Source: Pirellulales bacterium (lineage in GTDB: Bacteria > Planctomycetota > Planctomycetia > Pirellulales > UBA1268). Taken from it: DNA of 60,229 bases. The position numbers and the translations under genes were made by a program. The notes under the pieces are model-generated. The model was not told the origin of the DNA. It saw only the letters and a list, made by a program, of their open reading frames with translations, and searched no databases. The stretch lies in NCBI GenBank assembly GCA_016779265.1, contig JADHNY010000013.1, positions 1 to 60,229 on the forward strand, in the 5' to 3' direction. Below, piece after piece: positions 24,806-33,903 of this stretch; positions within the stretch are counted from its first letter, which is position 1, and each line of letters opens with the position of its first letter.

Positions 24806-26335
24806 ATGATCGCCACCGACCGTTGGACACGCCGTTTCGCCGCCATTTTTGCCATCCTCGCCTGCATGGGTTTGGCATGGAACACTGCCGATGCGATGGC
24901 AGGTGTGGCCTGGCATGAATCGTACGAGGCAGCCCAATCGGCCAGTCACTCGAGCCAGCGGCCCATTCTGGTAATTTTTACCGCCAACTGGTGCGAAGCC
25001 TGCCAGCATCTCGACAGCAGGCTCTGGGCGAACCCTGAAGCGGCAGCGTTGGTTGGTGCCTGCTATGAACCGGTTGTCGTGGATGTGGACTCTGACCCTG
25101 CCCTCGCTCGTCGGCTGGGGATTTCGCACATTCCCTCCGCCTGCGTGATGGACGGCAACGATCGCCTGCTGACAACGTTTGATCTGCCGCCAACGGCGTC
25201 AGGTTTTGTGGCTCAGGCGGCCCAGGCCCTCCACGCTACCGCGGCGACGGCGATCACTCCAGCAACAACGATTGCGGCGCAGCCATCAGCCACAGTTGTG
25301 CAGCCTGAGCAGCGGCCTGCTTTGGCGGCCTCTGCTGCGGTGACGCAACCTGCTCCGGCGGCTCCAGCAGACGGCCGTTATGCCGCAAGTTCACGGTTTG
25401 CTCAGCAGGCTCCCCAGCAGCCCATCACGCAACAGCAGGCGACTCCGCAGATGCAGCCGCCAGCGGCCTTTTCGGGAACAGCAGGGCAGCCGATCTCTCC
25501 GGCAACAACTGCCGCAGCTCCAGCCCAGACGCCTCCGTGGCTCTCGGCTGCTCCGGCTACCTCCACGCCACAGGCTGCCACACCACCATCCGCGGTGCCA
25601 CCAGCAGCCCCAACAGCTGCACCCTCACTCGCACCGCAGCAGGGCTACTCCCTCTACCCGACCACACCATCGACAGCCACTCCGTCAACAGCGGCACAAG
25701 CGTACGCTCCGCAGGGCAGTTATGCCTCAGCCACACCTCCGCAGACGATGCCCCCGCAGACGCTGACGCCCTACCCCACTCCCCCTGCTGCTGTCGACAG
25801 CGCTGCGATGGCCACCGATCGCGCAGAGGAGAAGAAGGAAGAGCCGCAGACCAACAGCTTTCTCAGCACGCTACAGAAGCCGTTCGCGTTCATGATGCCC
25901 AAGAGCGAACCGGACGAAGAGGAGGAGTCTGCAGCCGATCTCGCCAATGCCCCCACTCCCTATCCAGTGGGTCTCGACGGCTACTGCCCAGTGACCTTGG
26001 CCGAGCAGGCATCCTGGACGGAAGGCCGCGCTCAGTGGGGCGTGCAGCATCGCGGCCGCACGTACCTCTTCGCTGGCGCCAATGAGCAGCAGCGGTTCCT
26101 GGCCAACCCAGATCGCTATGCCCCTGCCCTTTCTGGTGATGACCCGGTAGTCGCTTTTGAAGCGGGCAAGCAGATCCCTGGCCAGCGGCGGTATGGCGTG
26201 ACCTACCAGGCGAGGATTTATCTCTTCTCATCACTGGAAACACGGAGTCGGTTTGCCGCCAACCCACAGGCCTACGCCTCGCGAGTCCGCCTCGCCGAGA
26301 ATCGCGGTGCGGCCGGCGGCACGATGCTCCGCTAG
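24806..26335 (+). CDS. Exported thioredoxin-fold protein with Pro/Gln/Ala linker and C-terminal YHS-like repeats
   Basis: 509 residues. A signal peptide (FAAIFAILACMGLAW) ends near residue 31. A thioredoxin-like domain (about 34-135) has FTANWCEACQHLD, a CxxC redox pair, and the cis-Pro segment SHIPSACVMDG. A low-complexity Ala/Pro/Gln/Thr linker spans about 140-345. A C-terminal region (about 380-500) opens with GYCPVTL and contains two related halves, RGRTYLF...RFLANPDRYAP and QARIYLF...RFAANPQAYAS, resembling YHS metal-binding modules. It is probably a periplasmic redox or metal-related protein. The exact role is unknown. Confidence 0.8.
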   Translation: MIATDRWTRRFAAIFAILACMGLAWNTADAMAGVAWHESYEAAQSASHSSQRPILVIFTANWCEACQHLDSRLWANPEAAALVGACYEPVVVDVDSDPALARRLGISHIPSACVMDGNDRLLTTFDLPPTASGFVAQAAQALHATAATAITPATTIAAQPSATVVQPEQRPALAASAAVTQPAPAAPADGRYAASSRFAQQAPQQPITQQQATPQMQPPAAFSGTAGQPISPATTAAAPAQTPPWLSAAPATSTPQAATPPSAVPPAAPTAAPSLAPQQGYSLYPTTPSTATPSTAAQAYAPQGSYASATPPQTMPPQTLTPYPTPPAAVDSAAMATDRAEEKKEEPQTNSFLSTLQKPFAFMMPKSEPDEEEESAADLANAPTPYPVGLDGYCPVTLAEQASWTEGRAQWGVQHRGRTYLFAGANEQQRFLANPDRYAPALSGDDPVVAFEAGKQIPGQRRYGVTYQARIYLFSSLETRSRFAANPQAYASRVRLAENRGAAGGTMLR

Positions 26336-26350
26336 GCTCCACAGAAGAAA

Positions 26351-26368
26351 GGCGGCTACCGAGCCGCC
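26351..26368 (-). terminator. Intrinsic terminator overlapping the glpK stop
   Basis: GGCGGCT-ACCG-AGCCGCC is a perfect seven-base-pair GC stem with a tetraloop that includes the glpK stop codon. On the minus strand it is followed by TTTCTTCT. It also separates the convergent gene ending at 26335. Confidence 0.65.
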
Positions 26369-27867
26369 GTATGCACCGCCCAGCCACGGGAACGGCCGAC
26401 CGCCTCACGCCACACCTCGAGCATCCGCTCACGGCTGGCTGCATCAGTAGTCGGCTCAAAGACCCGCTCAGTCTGTCGGGCCAGCGTGGTGTCGATAGCC
26501 GCTTCATGCCCCGCACCGCGAGCGGCCAGCAGCGCTGCCCCGAGTGCTGTGGTCTCCAACACCCTGGGCCGCTCCACCGGCACACCGAGCACATCCGCCT
26601 GAATCTGCATCAACAGGTCATTGCTCGAAGCACCGCCGTCGACCCGGAGCCGATCGAGGGCAATTCCCGAGTCGCGCCTCATACATTCCACCACCTCCGC
26701 CACCTGCAGCGCGATCGACTCAAGCGCCGCACGTGCAATGTGAGCAGCGGTTGTCCCCCGCGTGAGCCCAATGATCAGGCCTCGGGCATGCGGATCCCAG
26801 TGAGGCGTTCCCAGCCCAGCCAAAGCTGGCACGAGCACCACACCATCGCTGTCGGGCACACTCGCCGCCAATGGCTCGATCTCACTCGCCTGCTTGATGA
26901 TGCCCAGGCCATCTCGCAGCCAGCTCACAATCGCGCCGGCAATAAAGATGGCCCCTTCGAGGAAGAAGCTGGGGCCTCGGCCGTCATCGGCTGCAGGTGT
27001 GGTCAGCAGCCCATGCTGGCTCACCACCGCCTCAGGTCCTGTCGCAAACAGTAAGAACGCCCCGGTGCCGTAGGTGTTCTTGGCATCACCAGGCTGGAGG
27101 CATCCCTGACCATACGATGCCGACTGTTGATCGCCGGCGATCCCACAGATCGGCAGTTCACAGCCAAGCATGTCGGCAGTCGCCACCCCAAAGTTTCCGG
27201 CAGAGGAACGCACCTCCGGCAGGATCTCCATCGGCACCCCAAAGATCTCACAGAGTTTCTCGCTCCAGCGTCCCTCGCGAATGTCATAGAGCAGCGTGCG
27301 ACCGGCATTCGACGGGTCTGTGGCATGCACTTGGCCTGCGGTGAACTTCCAGACCAGCCAGCTGTCAACGGTGCCGAAGAGCACCTCACCTCGCCGGCAG
27401 CGGGCGGCCAAGCCGTCGACCGTCTCCAGCAGGTGCACAATCTTGGTCGCCGAAAAATAGGGATCGAGTCGCAGGCCGGTCCGCTCACGAATCAGGTCTT
27501 CATGCCCGGCCTCCCTGAGCCGCTGGCAGATCGGCTCGCTCACTCGGCTCTGCCAGACAATCGCCGGAGCCACCGGCTCTCCGGTCACGCGATCCCAAAG
27601 GATTGTGGTCTCACGTTGATTGGTGATTCCGATGGCCTGAATGGCCTGCGGGCTGATCCCAGCGGCGCCGATCACCTGACGCGCCGTTGCCAGCTGGGAA
27701 CTCCAGATCTCGGTAGCGTCATGCTCCACCACGCCGGCCGCTGGCGTGATCTGGCGGAACTCCTGCTGCGCCGTTGCAACCGGCAGGCCGGCAGTATCGA
27801 ACAGGATCGCTCGGCTCGACGTGGTGCCCTGATCAAGCGCCAGAAACAGCGGTTCAGACGTCGTCAT
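26356..27867 (-). CDS. glpK: Glycerol kinase
   Basis: Phosphorylates glycerol to glycerol-3-phosphate in the cytoplasm. 503 residues of the FGGY family, with the phosphate loop ALDQGTTSSRAILFD, GITNQRETTILWDR, GIAGDQQSASYGQG and the C-terminal ATP site VDGGASSNDLLMQIQ, all intact and typical in length. It follows glpD on the same strand after 52 bases, so the two form a glycerol-use operon. No glycerol facilitator gene is seen nearby. Confidence 0.95.
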   Translation of the reverse strand: MTTSEPLFLALDQGTTSSRAILFDTAGLPVATAQQEFRQITPAAGVVEHDATEIWSSQLATARQVIGAAGISPQAIQAIGITNQRETTILWDRVTGEPVAPAIVWQSRVSEPICQRLREAGHEDLIRERTGLRLDPYFSATKIVHLLETVDGLAARCRRGEVLFGTVDSWLVWKFTAGQVHATDPSNAGRTLLYDIREGRWSEKLCEIFGVPMEILPEVRSSAGNFGVATADMLGCELPICGIAGDQQSASYGQGCLQPGDAKNTYGTGAFLLFATGPEAVVSQHGLLTTPAADDGRGPSFFLEGAIFIAGAIVSWLRDGLGIIKQASEIEPLAASVPDSDGVVLVPALAGLGTPHWDPHARGLIIGLTRGTTAAHIARAALESIALQVAEVVECMRRDSGIALDRLRVDGGASSNDLLMQIQADVLGVPVERPRVLETTALGAALLAARGAGHEAAIDTTLARQTERVFEPTTDAASRERMLEVWREAVGRSRGWAVHTAAR

Positions 27868-27919
27868 CTCTTGTCCCCTTTAACGGTGTTTGGTCACCCC
27901 GTGTTTGCTCACAACAGAC

Positions 27920-29641
27920 TCAACTGCAGTCCCCATCCCCAGCGACAGATGCAGCCAACTGCCGACCGTGACGCCGCTCCAGCATCGCCGCCACAGCTGC
28001 CACTTCTGCTTCCACGCGATCCTCAGCGAGTCGGCCTGTCGACGCAAGGATCTCTGCGATTTGACGCAACGTGGCGAGGTCAAAGTCAGGCTCAAACGCC
28101 AGCATCAGACGTCGTGAAACCACGTCGTCTAAGGTGACAGCCCACTCACGGGCCACCGCCCGCCGGACCGCCTCTACCGTCACTCCGCAGCCTGCCGCTC
28201 CAACGCTGCCTGCGGGACCAGCCACTGCCTCCGCCTGCCCTCCGTAGAGCTGCACCAAGCGAACAGCGGTGTTGCTGGCCACCCCGCATCGTTGCAGGTG
28301 CTCGCGCAGCTCGCAGCGGGCCTGGGGCGTGTCGGCGGCAGCGGCACCAGGCAGCGGCCGTGACTGCGAGTTGCCCCGCACAGACCAGTCGATCGCCGGC
28401 AGCACCTCGGCCGCTGCCGTCTCTGCCAGGCTACGACAGGTGGTCAGCTTGCCCCCCACGATCGACCAGCTCGGAACCGCCGTTGAAGGATGTCGTAGCA
28501 GCAGATGTCGCCGGGTGACCGCGGCCGGTGTAAGCCCACTGCCGGCGTTCGGCAACGGCCGCACGCCGCAGTAGTGCAGCAGCACGTTCTCACGTGTCGG
28601 GGAAGCATCCGGAAAGAGCTGCTGGCAACAGGACAGGAGATACGTGATCTCCTCGTCCGAGGCGATCGCGTCGCCCGGATCTCCGTCGTAGGGGAGGTCC
28701 GTTGTGCCCACCAAGACCAGCCGCTCACCAAAGGGCAGCACAAACATCGGCCTCCCGTCGCCAGCCTCGGCATACACGCCCGAGTCGTGCAACCGCCGTC
28801 GCAGATCTGCCGCATCGATGACCAGATGGCTGCCCTTGGTTCCGCCGATTAATGGCGGCCCACCAGCGGCCAGCGGAACGCTCGCACGTGTTCGATCCAC
28901 CCAGGCACCACTGGCGTTCACGATCGCGTCAGGACGAAGACTGATTCGGCTCGTCACGCCGGCTGCCTCGGCAGCAGCATTCGGCGTGAGATGCAGGGTG
29001 CCATCCGAATCAGCGGTGAGTTCGACATGCGTATGCACGTGAAACTGCGTGCCGTTCGTCGTAGCGACATTCTGAGCGTCTTGCAGGAGTTCAACGGTAA
29101 ATCGTTCTGGAAACCGCATCTGTGCGTCGACATAGCTGGCTCCCCTGGGATACCGCCGGATGTCCACCTCCGGCTGTCCCGATACACCACCGCGATGCAT
29201 GCTGTGCCGCGGCCACTCCCCACCACTGAGCAGGTCGTAGAGCCACAGCCCGATCCCAACAGCCCAGCTGCCACGGGGCCGCCCTGCCGCAAGCCAGCGA
29301 GCAAGCCGCCCTGCACCGACGAGACGGGCGGCAGCCGCGAACAGCCCTCCGCTACGTTTCTGAAGCGGGATGTAGAAAGGCAACGGCTCGACCAGGTGCC
29401 CCGCCAGCCGCACGAGCCGCTCTCGCTCCCGCAGGCTCTCACGCACCAGATCGATCTCGCCATACTCGAGATACCGCAGCCCTCCGTGAACGAGCCGAGT
29501 CGACCAGGCGGTTGCCCCACACCCGATGTCTTGCGACTCAATCACGACGACGTGCACCCCCGAAAGTGCGAGCTCGCGAGCCAAGGCAGCACCATTGATG
29601 CCCGCCCCAATGATCGCGACGGTGGGCGGGGTCTGCCTCAT
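27920..29641 (-). CDS. glpD: Glycerol-3-phosphate dehydrogenase (FAD-dependent)
   Basis: Membrane-associated flavoprotein oxidising glycerol-3-phosphate to dihydroxyacetone phosphate and passing electrons to quinone. 573 residues. The FAD-binding loop IIGAGINGAALARELALSG is at the N-terminus, with the family signature GATAWSTRLVHGGLRYLEYGE following. GTTDLPYDGDP and the later WSIVGGKLTTCRSLAE match GlpD. The C-terminal cap domain is present. It is first in the glpD-glpK operon and divergent from the STN-like gene. Confidence 0.93.
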   Translation of the reverse strand: MRQTPPTVAIIGAGINGAALARELALSGVHVVVIESQDIGCGATAWSTRLVHGGLRYLEYGEIDLVRESLRERERLVRLAGHLVEPLPFYIPLQKRSGGLFAAAARLVGAGRLARWLAAGRPRGSWAVGIGLWLYDLLSGGEWPRHSMHRGGVSGQPEVDIRRYPRGASYVDAQMRFPERFTVELLQDAQNVATTNGTQFHVHTHVELTADSDGTLHLTPNAAAEAAGVTSRISLRPDAIVNASGAWVDRTRASVPLAAGGPPLIGGTKGSHLVIDAADLRRRLHDSGVYAEAGDGRPMFVLPFGERLVLVGTTDLPYDGDPGDAIASDEEITYLLSCCQQLFPDASPTRENVLLHYCGVRPLPNAGSGLTPAAVTRRHLLLRHPSTAVPSWSIVGGKLTTCRSLAETAAAEVLPAIDWSVRGNSQSRPLPGAAAADTPQARCELREHLQRCGVASNTAVRLVQLYGGQAEAVAGPAGSVGAAGCGVTVEAVRRAVAREWAVTLDDVVSRRLMLAFEPDFDLATLRQIAEILASTGRLAEDRVEAEVAAVAAMLERRHGRQLAASVAGDGDCS

Positions 29642-29783
29642 GAAGAATGCCTTAGCTGAGGGTGAATCCGAGGCCGACGCTCCGAGAGAGAAGCTGCCGT
29701 CATGGTTGAATCAACGTATGCTGGAGTGAGAAGCAATCAACGGTCAACCTTGACGTGCACGCATTGCAAGGACAAACGCCCCT

Positions 29784-30806
29784 ATGCCTCTGCGAATCCA
29801 CTCGCTGCCATCGGGCTTCCTGCGATCCCGGGCATTCGTTTCCACCCTGCTGTTGCTAGTTGCGGGCGTCTCAACACCCACCGCGAGCGGGCAGGGGATC
29901 GTCGCCACCTGGCGCGGGCTGGCAGTCGGTGAACTAACTGCCGCTCTGTCCCCGCTCATCGGCCGGCCACTGGTCCTCGACGCACGAGTGGACCCCACCA
30001 CCCCCATCACGCTGGTCGCAGATGGGCTCACTCCAGAGCAACTGCTAAACGACCTCGCAGAGCAGACCGGTGCAGAGGTAGTGGTTTTGCGTGAGAGTGT
30101 GCGACTGGGGCCGGCGGGCCGTCGGGCATCGCTGCAGGCTGCGGAAGAACAGCGAACAGAGGAACTTCGCTCCGCGCCTGGAGACCTCCGCCGTTCGCTG
30201 GCCAAAAGAGAGCCACCCACCTGGACCGCCGCCGCAACGCCTCGCGATCTTCTCAAGGAAGCGGCCATCGCCGCCGGCACGACCATCACAGGCCTCGAAC
30301 AGGTTCCCCACGATCACCTGAGACAGACAATCCTCCCAGAAATCACCACCGCCGCCGCGCTCGACCTGCTGCTTGCCAGTTACGACCTGCGGTCTGCCAT
30401 CACCCCCGAAGGGCTCAAGGTGGTGCCGCTCGACCCTCACGCCCAGCCGCGGAAACCGCCACAGCTCCCTGCTCTCGCCTCGGCACAGCGCGACCGCATG
30501 CCCGAGAATGCCAGCACCCGCTTCACACTTGAAGCAGCAGCACCGCTCGACCAGCTCCTCACAGCGATCGCCATGCAGACAGGGCTGACGCTTCAGCTCG
30601 ACACGGCAGCATTCAAAGACGCCGGCATCGATCCGGCCACGATCGTCCGCGTTGCCGTGAAGGATGCGTCACTGCCCAAACTGCTCGATGCGGTGACCAC
30701 ACCTCTCGGGATTCAGTGGACAGTCACCGGCAAGGTTCTTGGCGTTACTGCTTCTTCGCCACCATCTGGTCGCGAGCCTGCAGGCGACGAGCCGCCTCGA
30801 GATTGA
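29784..30806 (+). CDS. Secreted protein with STN/secretin-like N-domains
   Basis: 340 residues. A signal peptide (FVSTLLLLVAGVSTPTASGQ) ends near residue 36. Two or more repeats then resemble the short STN/secretin N-domain fold: LAVGELTAALSPLIGRPLVLDARVDP with ITLVADGLTPEQLLNDLAEQTG, and later TLEAAAPLDQLLTAIAMQTGLTLQLDTAAF with VRVAVKDASLPKLLDAVTTPLGIQWTV. No secretin barrel follows. Function unknown. Its last 62 bases are antisense to the 3' end of the TPR gene. Confidence 0.75.
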   Translation: MPLRIHSLPSGFLRSRAFVSTLLLLVAGVSTPTASGQGIVATWRGLAVGELTAALSPLIGRPLVLDARVDPTTPITLVADGLTPEQLLNDLAEQTGAEVVVLRESVRLGPAGRRASLQAAEEQRTEELRSAPGDLRRSLAKREPPTWTAAATPRDLLKEAAIAAGTTITGLEQVPHDHLRQTILPEITTAAALDLLLASYDLRSAITPEGLKVVPLDPHAQPRKPPQLPALASAQRDRMPENASTRFTLEAAAPLDQLLTAIAMQTGLTLQLDTAAFKDAGIDPATIVRVAVKDASLPKLLDAVTTPLGIQWTVTGKVLGVTASSPPSGREPAGDEPPRD

Positions 30807-31770
30807 TCGCCGCGGCACGGAACGTGGGATCAATGCGGAGCGAGAGCTCGTACGACTTGATGGCCTCGCCGTAGGCTTCCTGACGCGCCTGTGCCACGCC
30901 CCGATTAAACCAAGCTCGAGCATCCTTCGGCTCGTGTCGGATCGCCTGATCGAAATCAAGTTCGGCCTTGCCCGGCTCATCGGTGGCAAGATACGCCAGC
31001 CCTCGATTGAGGTAGGCCACCATATACGTTCGGTCACGACGGATGGCGCCGGCATAGGCGCTAATCGCCTCGAGAGGCCTGTCGAGCTTCATCAGTGTCA
31101 GGCCACGCCATAGTTCCGGCCGTGGATCGTCATAGGCGATGCCAGAGGCGTCTTCAAAATCCTTCAACGCGATGCCGTACTGCCCCAGTCGGAACCAGGC
31201 GATCCCGCGGCGAAGTGCGAGCTCCGGCTCGAGCCGATCGATCTGCAGGCCTTTGGAGAATGCCTCGATCGCTGGCTCAAGGCGGTCGAGCTGCCGCAGC
31301 ACGATGCCCATCGCGAGAAATGCCTCAGGGTCCTGAGGATCCGCCTCGACAGCCTGCTTGAGAGTGGCCAACGCCTCTTCCCACTTCCCTTCCTTCTCCA
31401 GTTCGCGGGCCTGCGCGATCAGTGGAGCGGCGGGCGACTCGGCGTAGAGGCTTCCCGTGCGAGCAGTTGGTCGGTCGGCCGCCGGACCGGGCACCGTCAC
31501 ATCAGGAAATGGAACTGGCAGCTGGAGGTCTCCACTGTTGGATGGCTGAGTCGGCGCCAACGGCTGCGTGACCCGAGGCTGCGGTGTCGCGGGATCGTTG
31601 GGATAGATCTCTGGCTGCGGCGTCTTTCGCTGACCACTGCCAAACGGGTTGAGTTCGTCAGCGAACGGATCCTCTTGCGGCGGCCCTGCAGGCTGAGCCA
31701 AAGCAGGGCCCGCAGCCCATGGCAGGCTGGTCGCAACAATAGCTACGGCAAACAACAAACGGTTGAGCAT
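30745..31770 (-). CDS. Exported TPR-repeat protein
   Basis: About 341 residues from MLNRLLFAVAIVATSLP, which is a clear signal peptide (cleavage near PALAQP); an ATG at 31881 would bury it. A Pro-rich linker runs to about residue 115. From there at least six tetratricopeptide repeats follow (WEEALATLKQAVEADPQDPEAFLAMG, LEPAIEAFSKGLQIDRLEPELALRRG, GKAELDFDQAIRHEPKDARAWFNRG). It is probably a periplasmic protein-interaction scaffold. It has its own likely promoter. Its 3' end overlaps the convergent gene by 62 bases. Confidence 0.85.
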   Translation of the reverse strand: MLNRLLFAVAIVATSLPWAAGPALAQPAGPPQEDPFADELNPFGSGQRKTPQPEIYPNDPATPQPRVTQPLAPTQPSNSGDLQLPVPFPDVTVPGPAADRPTARTGSLYAESPAAPLIAQARELEKEGKWEEALATLKQAVEADPQDPEAFLAMGIVLRQLDRLEPAIEAFSKGLQIDRLEPELALRRGIAWFRLGQYGIALKDFEDASGIAYDDPRPELWRGLTLMKLDRPLEAISAYAGAIRRDRTYMVAYLNRGLAYLATDEPGKAELDFDQAIRHEPKDARAWFNRGVAQARQEAYGEAIKSYELSLRIDPTFRAAAINLEAARRLQARDQMVAKKQ

Positions 31771-31948
31771 CTGAGCATCTCGCGAGGAACCGGAGACGAG
31801 GGGGGCGTAAACTCCGGGAATCATCCACGGCCACCAACGCCTGCACTCCCCCTTTCGGCTTATTTCGCCGACAGGGTTCACCAGGACACCGGCTACCGGC
31901 CCTTCCTTCCCTAATCACACCCTCCGGCACGAGCGGCTGCAACCGTTA

Positions 31949-31977
31949 GTTATTGCCAAACCGATCGGGATTCACAA
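31949..31977 (-). promoter_or_regulatory. Candidate promoter for the TPR gene
   Basis: On the minus strand TTGTGA, 17 bases, AATAAC. The leader to 31770 would be about 170 nt and includes a small GGC/GCC hairpin near 31860. Confidence 0.35.
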
Positions 31978-31986
31978 AAACCGCTC

Positions 31987-32292
31987 TCAGCCGGCAATCA
32001 GGCTGCCGAGCCGCTCTTCGATACCAGCCTTAATCTTGCCCGAGAACAGGCTCGCCATGCCAGGAAGGCCGAGTTTCACGAGCAGATCCTTGTCTTCGAT
32101 ATCGATCGTGCCGCTGAAACTCATCCCCATGGCCGACAGCTGCACCTTCAGCTGATCGCCTTCCCAGGCGGCATTGATTGGGCCAACCTGACTGCCGTAC
32201 TCCTCGCGAGCCTTCACCAGAGCCTCGTCCATGCGACGCTTGATCTCCTCACGAGTGATTTCGTAAGGCACACGTACTTCCAAGGTCTTCAT
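31987..32292 (-). CDS. Polyhydroxyalkanoic acid system family protein
   Basis: 101 residues matching the small PHA_gran_rgn family: MKTLEVRVPYEITREEIKRRMDEAL at the start, AAWEGDQLKVQLSAMGMSFSGTIDIEDK in the middle, and a C-terminal amphipathic segment. Members are annotated as PHA granule-region proteins but the function is not firmly known. Its ATG overlaps the mfnB stop by four bases (ATGA), so translation is coupled. No other PHA gene is visible nearby. Confidence 0.85.
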   Translation of the reverse strand: MKTLEVRVPYEITREEIKRRMDEALVKAREEYGSQVGPINAAWEGDQLKVQLSAMGMSFSGTIDIEDKDLLVKLGLPGMASLFSGKIKAGIEERLGSLIAG

Positions 32293-33104
32293 CGAGAACG
32301 CTTCTCCGGGACAAATCGATCGATCGAGAACGAACTAACTGATACTGGCGAACGCACAAGGGCCTGCCGAGCCTGACGCACACGCATCGGCTCAACCGGC
32401 CCCGTCCGCTCCTGAGAGCATACGGCGGATCGCACAGCGATGATATCGGCATTCACGGGCTGCAACGCCGGAAACTCCTCAATCTTCAGCTTTCCGGCCA
32501 CCGCAAAGGCACATCCGGCCGCTGATGCCCGCTGTTGCCAGTCCTGGAGTTCCGCAACCCGCCGCAGTCCGAGCAGGCCTGCCGCCTGCTTGTCGTAGGT
32601 GTCAACGAGCACCCCTGCGGCGGCGAGATCGCGTGCGGCATCGAGCACCTCATCAGGGGCGGGAGCCCCGCAGTTCGCGGCGTCGGCGTAGATCACCAGC
32701 ACCTGTCGAACACCCGCAGGAAGGCTCGCGGCAACGGCTTCAAGATCGTGTCGCCAGATGGTGCCAGCACAGCCGGCGAGCCCAACTTTGACAGCGACGG
32801 GCAATGGGGCCAGCTGGCCCGCGTCTGAGGCTGCCTCGAGGCAGGTCCAGGTCATGGCCAGATGTGTGTGCAGCTTGTCTGCACCATCCGCAAGCTCGCC
32901 ACAGGCCATTGTCCAGGGCAGCTGATTCCCCACAACGGTCGCCACTTCGCAACACACAGCCGCAGCGGCAGCTCCCAGCGATCCAGCGGAAGGCTCTTTG
33001 ACATCGAGAATATCGACGCCACCAGCAACCGCATCGGCCGCCTCTTTCGACGAACGCACACTGACGAGTAAAGAGGGCCTGGGGAGTTCGATTATGGAGT
33101 GCAT
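32289..33104 (-). CDS. mfnB: (5-formylfuran-3-yl)methyl phosphate synthase, methanofuran synthesis
   Basis: 271 residues of the DUF556 family. It makes the furan precursor of methanofuran from two glyceraldehyde-3-phosphates. The N-terminal signature LLVSVRSSKEAADAVAGGVDILDVKEPSAGSLGA holds the active-site Lys in DVKEP; VAVKVGLAG and AVAGKLKIEEF carry further conserved lysines. The C-terminus has about 30 extra residues, Arg- and Ser-rich. It is the second gene of a three-gene operon and functionally matches the H4MPT operon at 7.5-13.7 kb. Confidence 0.88.
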   Translation of the reverse strand: MHSIIELPRPSLLVSVRSSKEAADAVAGGVDILDVKEPSAGSLGAAAAAVCCEVATVVGNQLPWTMACGELADGADKLHTHLAMTWTCLEAASDAGQLAPLPVAVKVGLAGCAGTIWRHDLEAVAASLPAGVRQVLVIYADAANCGAPAPDEVLDAARDLAAAGVLVDTYDKQAAGLLGLRRVAELQDWQQRASAAGCAFAVAGKLKIEEFPALQPVNADIIAVRSAVCSQERTGPVEPMRVRQARQALVRSPVSVSSFSIDRFVPEKRSR

Positions 33105-33109
33105 CGTGA

Positions 33110-33715
33110 TCAGGCCTCACGTTTCGCCGCCACGAGGCGGCCCGTGAGAGTCCGCACCAGCGAGGGCGTGAGCGGCTCGCACCACAGTCCGTCAATTACA
33201 ATCGTGCCGCGAGCCCATCCTCCCCACGGCAGACTCACCGACCGCTGGGAATAGTCTGTGGCTCGTTCAGCGAGCCGAATCGCAAGGGTGCCGCGACGGC
33301 GGCTCGTACTGGCGACGCTGTCATCCGCCGCCTCTTCAGCTGAGCTGCCACAACTCGACGTGGCGGGATGCCTACCGACGGGGCTTGAGCCGAGGAAGAA
33401 ACACTCCACCACTTCCAGCGGTACGGCCTCCCGCTGCCAGGGCGCGAGCCGCACATGCACCACCCCCCCTTGTCGCGTCAGCCGCGGTCGTGCCGACTCG
33501 TAGGCGAGCATGAGCGTGGTGAGGAAGCCGGCAGCCAAAAAGACCGATACGGTCGCCACCAGCCATCCGCGTGTCTGCATCGCGACGAGCACGCCGAGAA
33601 TCAGCGCACTCGAAAGCAGGCTCGCCGCAACAGCCGCAAGCACAGGTCGCATGTTTCCCCGCAGCCAGACCTCTGGTGATGCGTGTGCAGCGGGAGCCGA
33701 CTGTTCTTGCGTCAT
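33110..33715 (-). CDS. Membrane protein upstream of mfnB
   Basis: 201 residues with two adjacent hydrophobic segments (about residues 24-45 and 51-72; MRPVLAAVAASLLSSALILGV and VATVSVFLAAGFLTTLMLAY). A soluble beta-rich domain follows, containing VVHVRLAPWQREAVPLEVVECFFLGSS and a C-terminal GTIVIDGLWCEPLTPSLVRTLTGRLV. The layout resembles small PH-like membrane-anchored domains, which is a guess. No family is recognised. It lies five bases before mfnB and is certainly co-transcribed with it. Confidence 0.75.
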   Translation of the reverse strand: MTQEQSAPAAHASPEVWLRGNMRPVLAAVAASLLSSALILGVLVAMQTRGWLVATVSVFLAAGFLTTLMLAYESARPRLTRQGGVVHVRLAPWQREAVPLEVVECFFLGSSPVGRHPATSSCGSSAEEAADDSVASTSRRRGTLAIRLAERATDYSQRSVSLPWGGWARGTIVIDGLWCEPLTPSLVRTLTGRLVAAKREA

Positions 33716-33903
33716 TCAGGTTTCAATCCAGAGGGGAGTTTTTTAGGATTCTGCGACGGCGGCTGCCGTTCGCGGCATCGTTCTGTCTGGTCTCACCCAC
33801 AGTTCCCGGTGGCCCAACCGGGGCCCGAACTGTGTGGCTGCGAGGTGGACCGACAGTCTCGAGACTACCCCCTGAGGCCCGAGAGCATCCCCAAAGGATT
33901 GTG

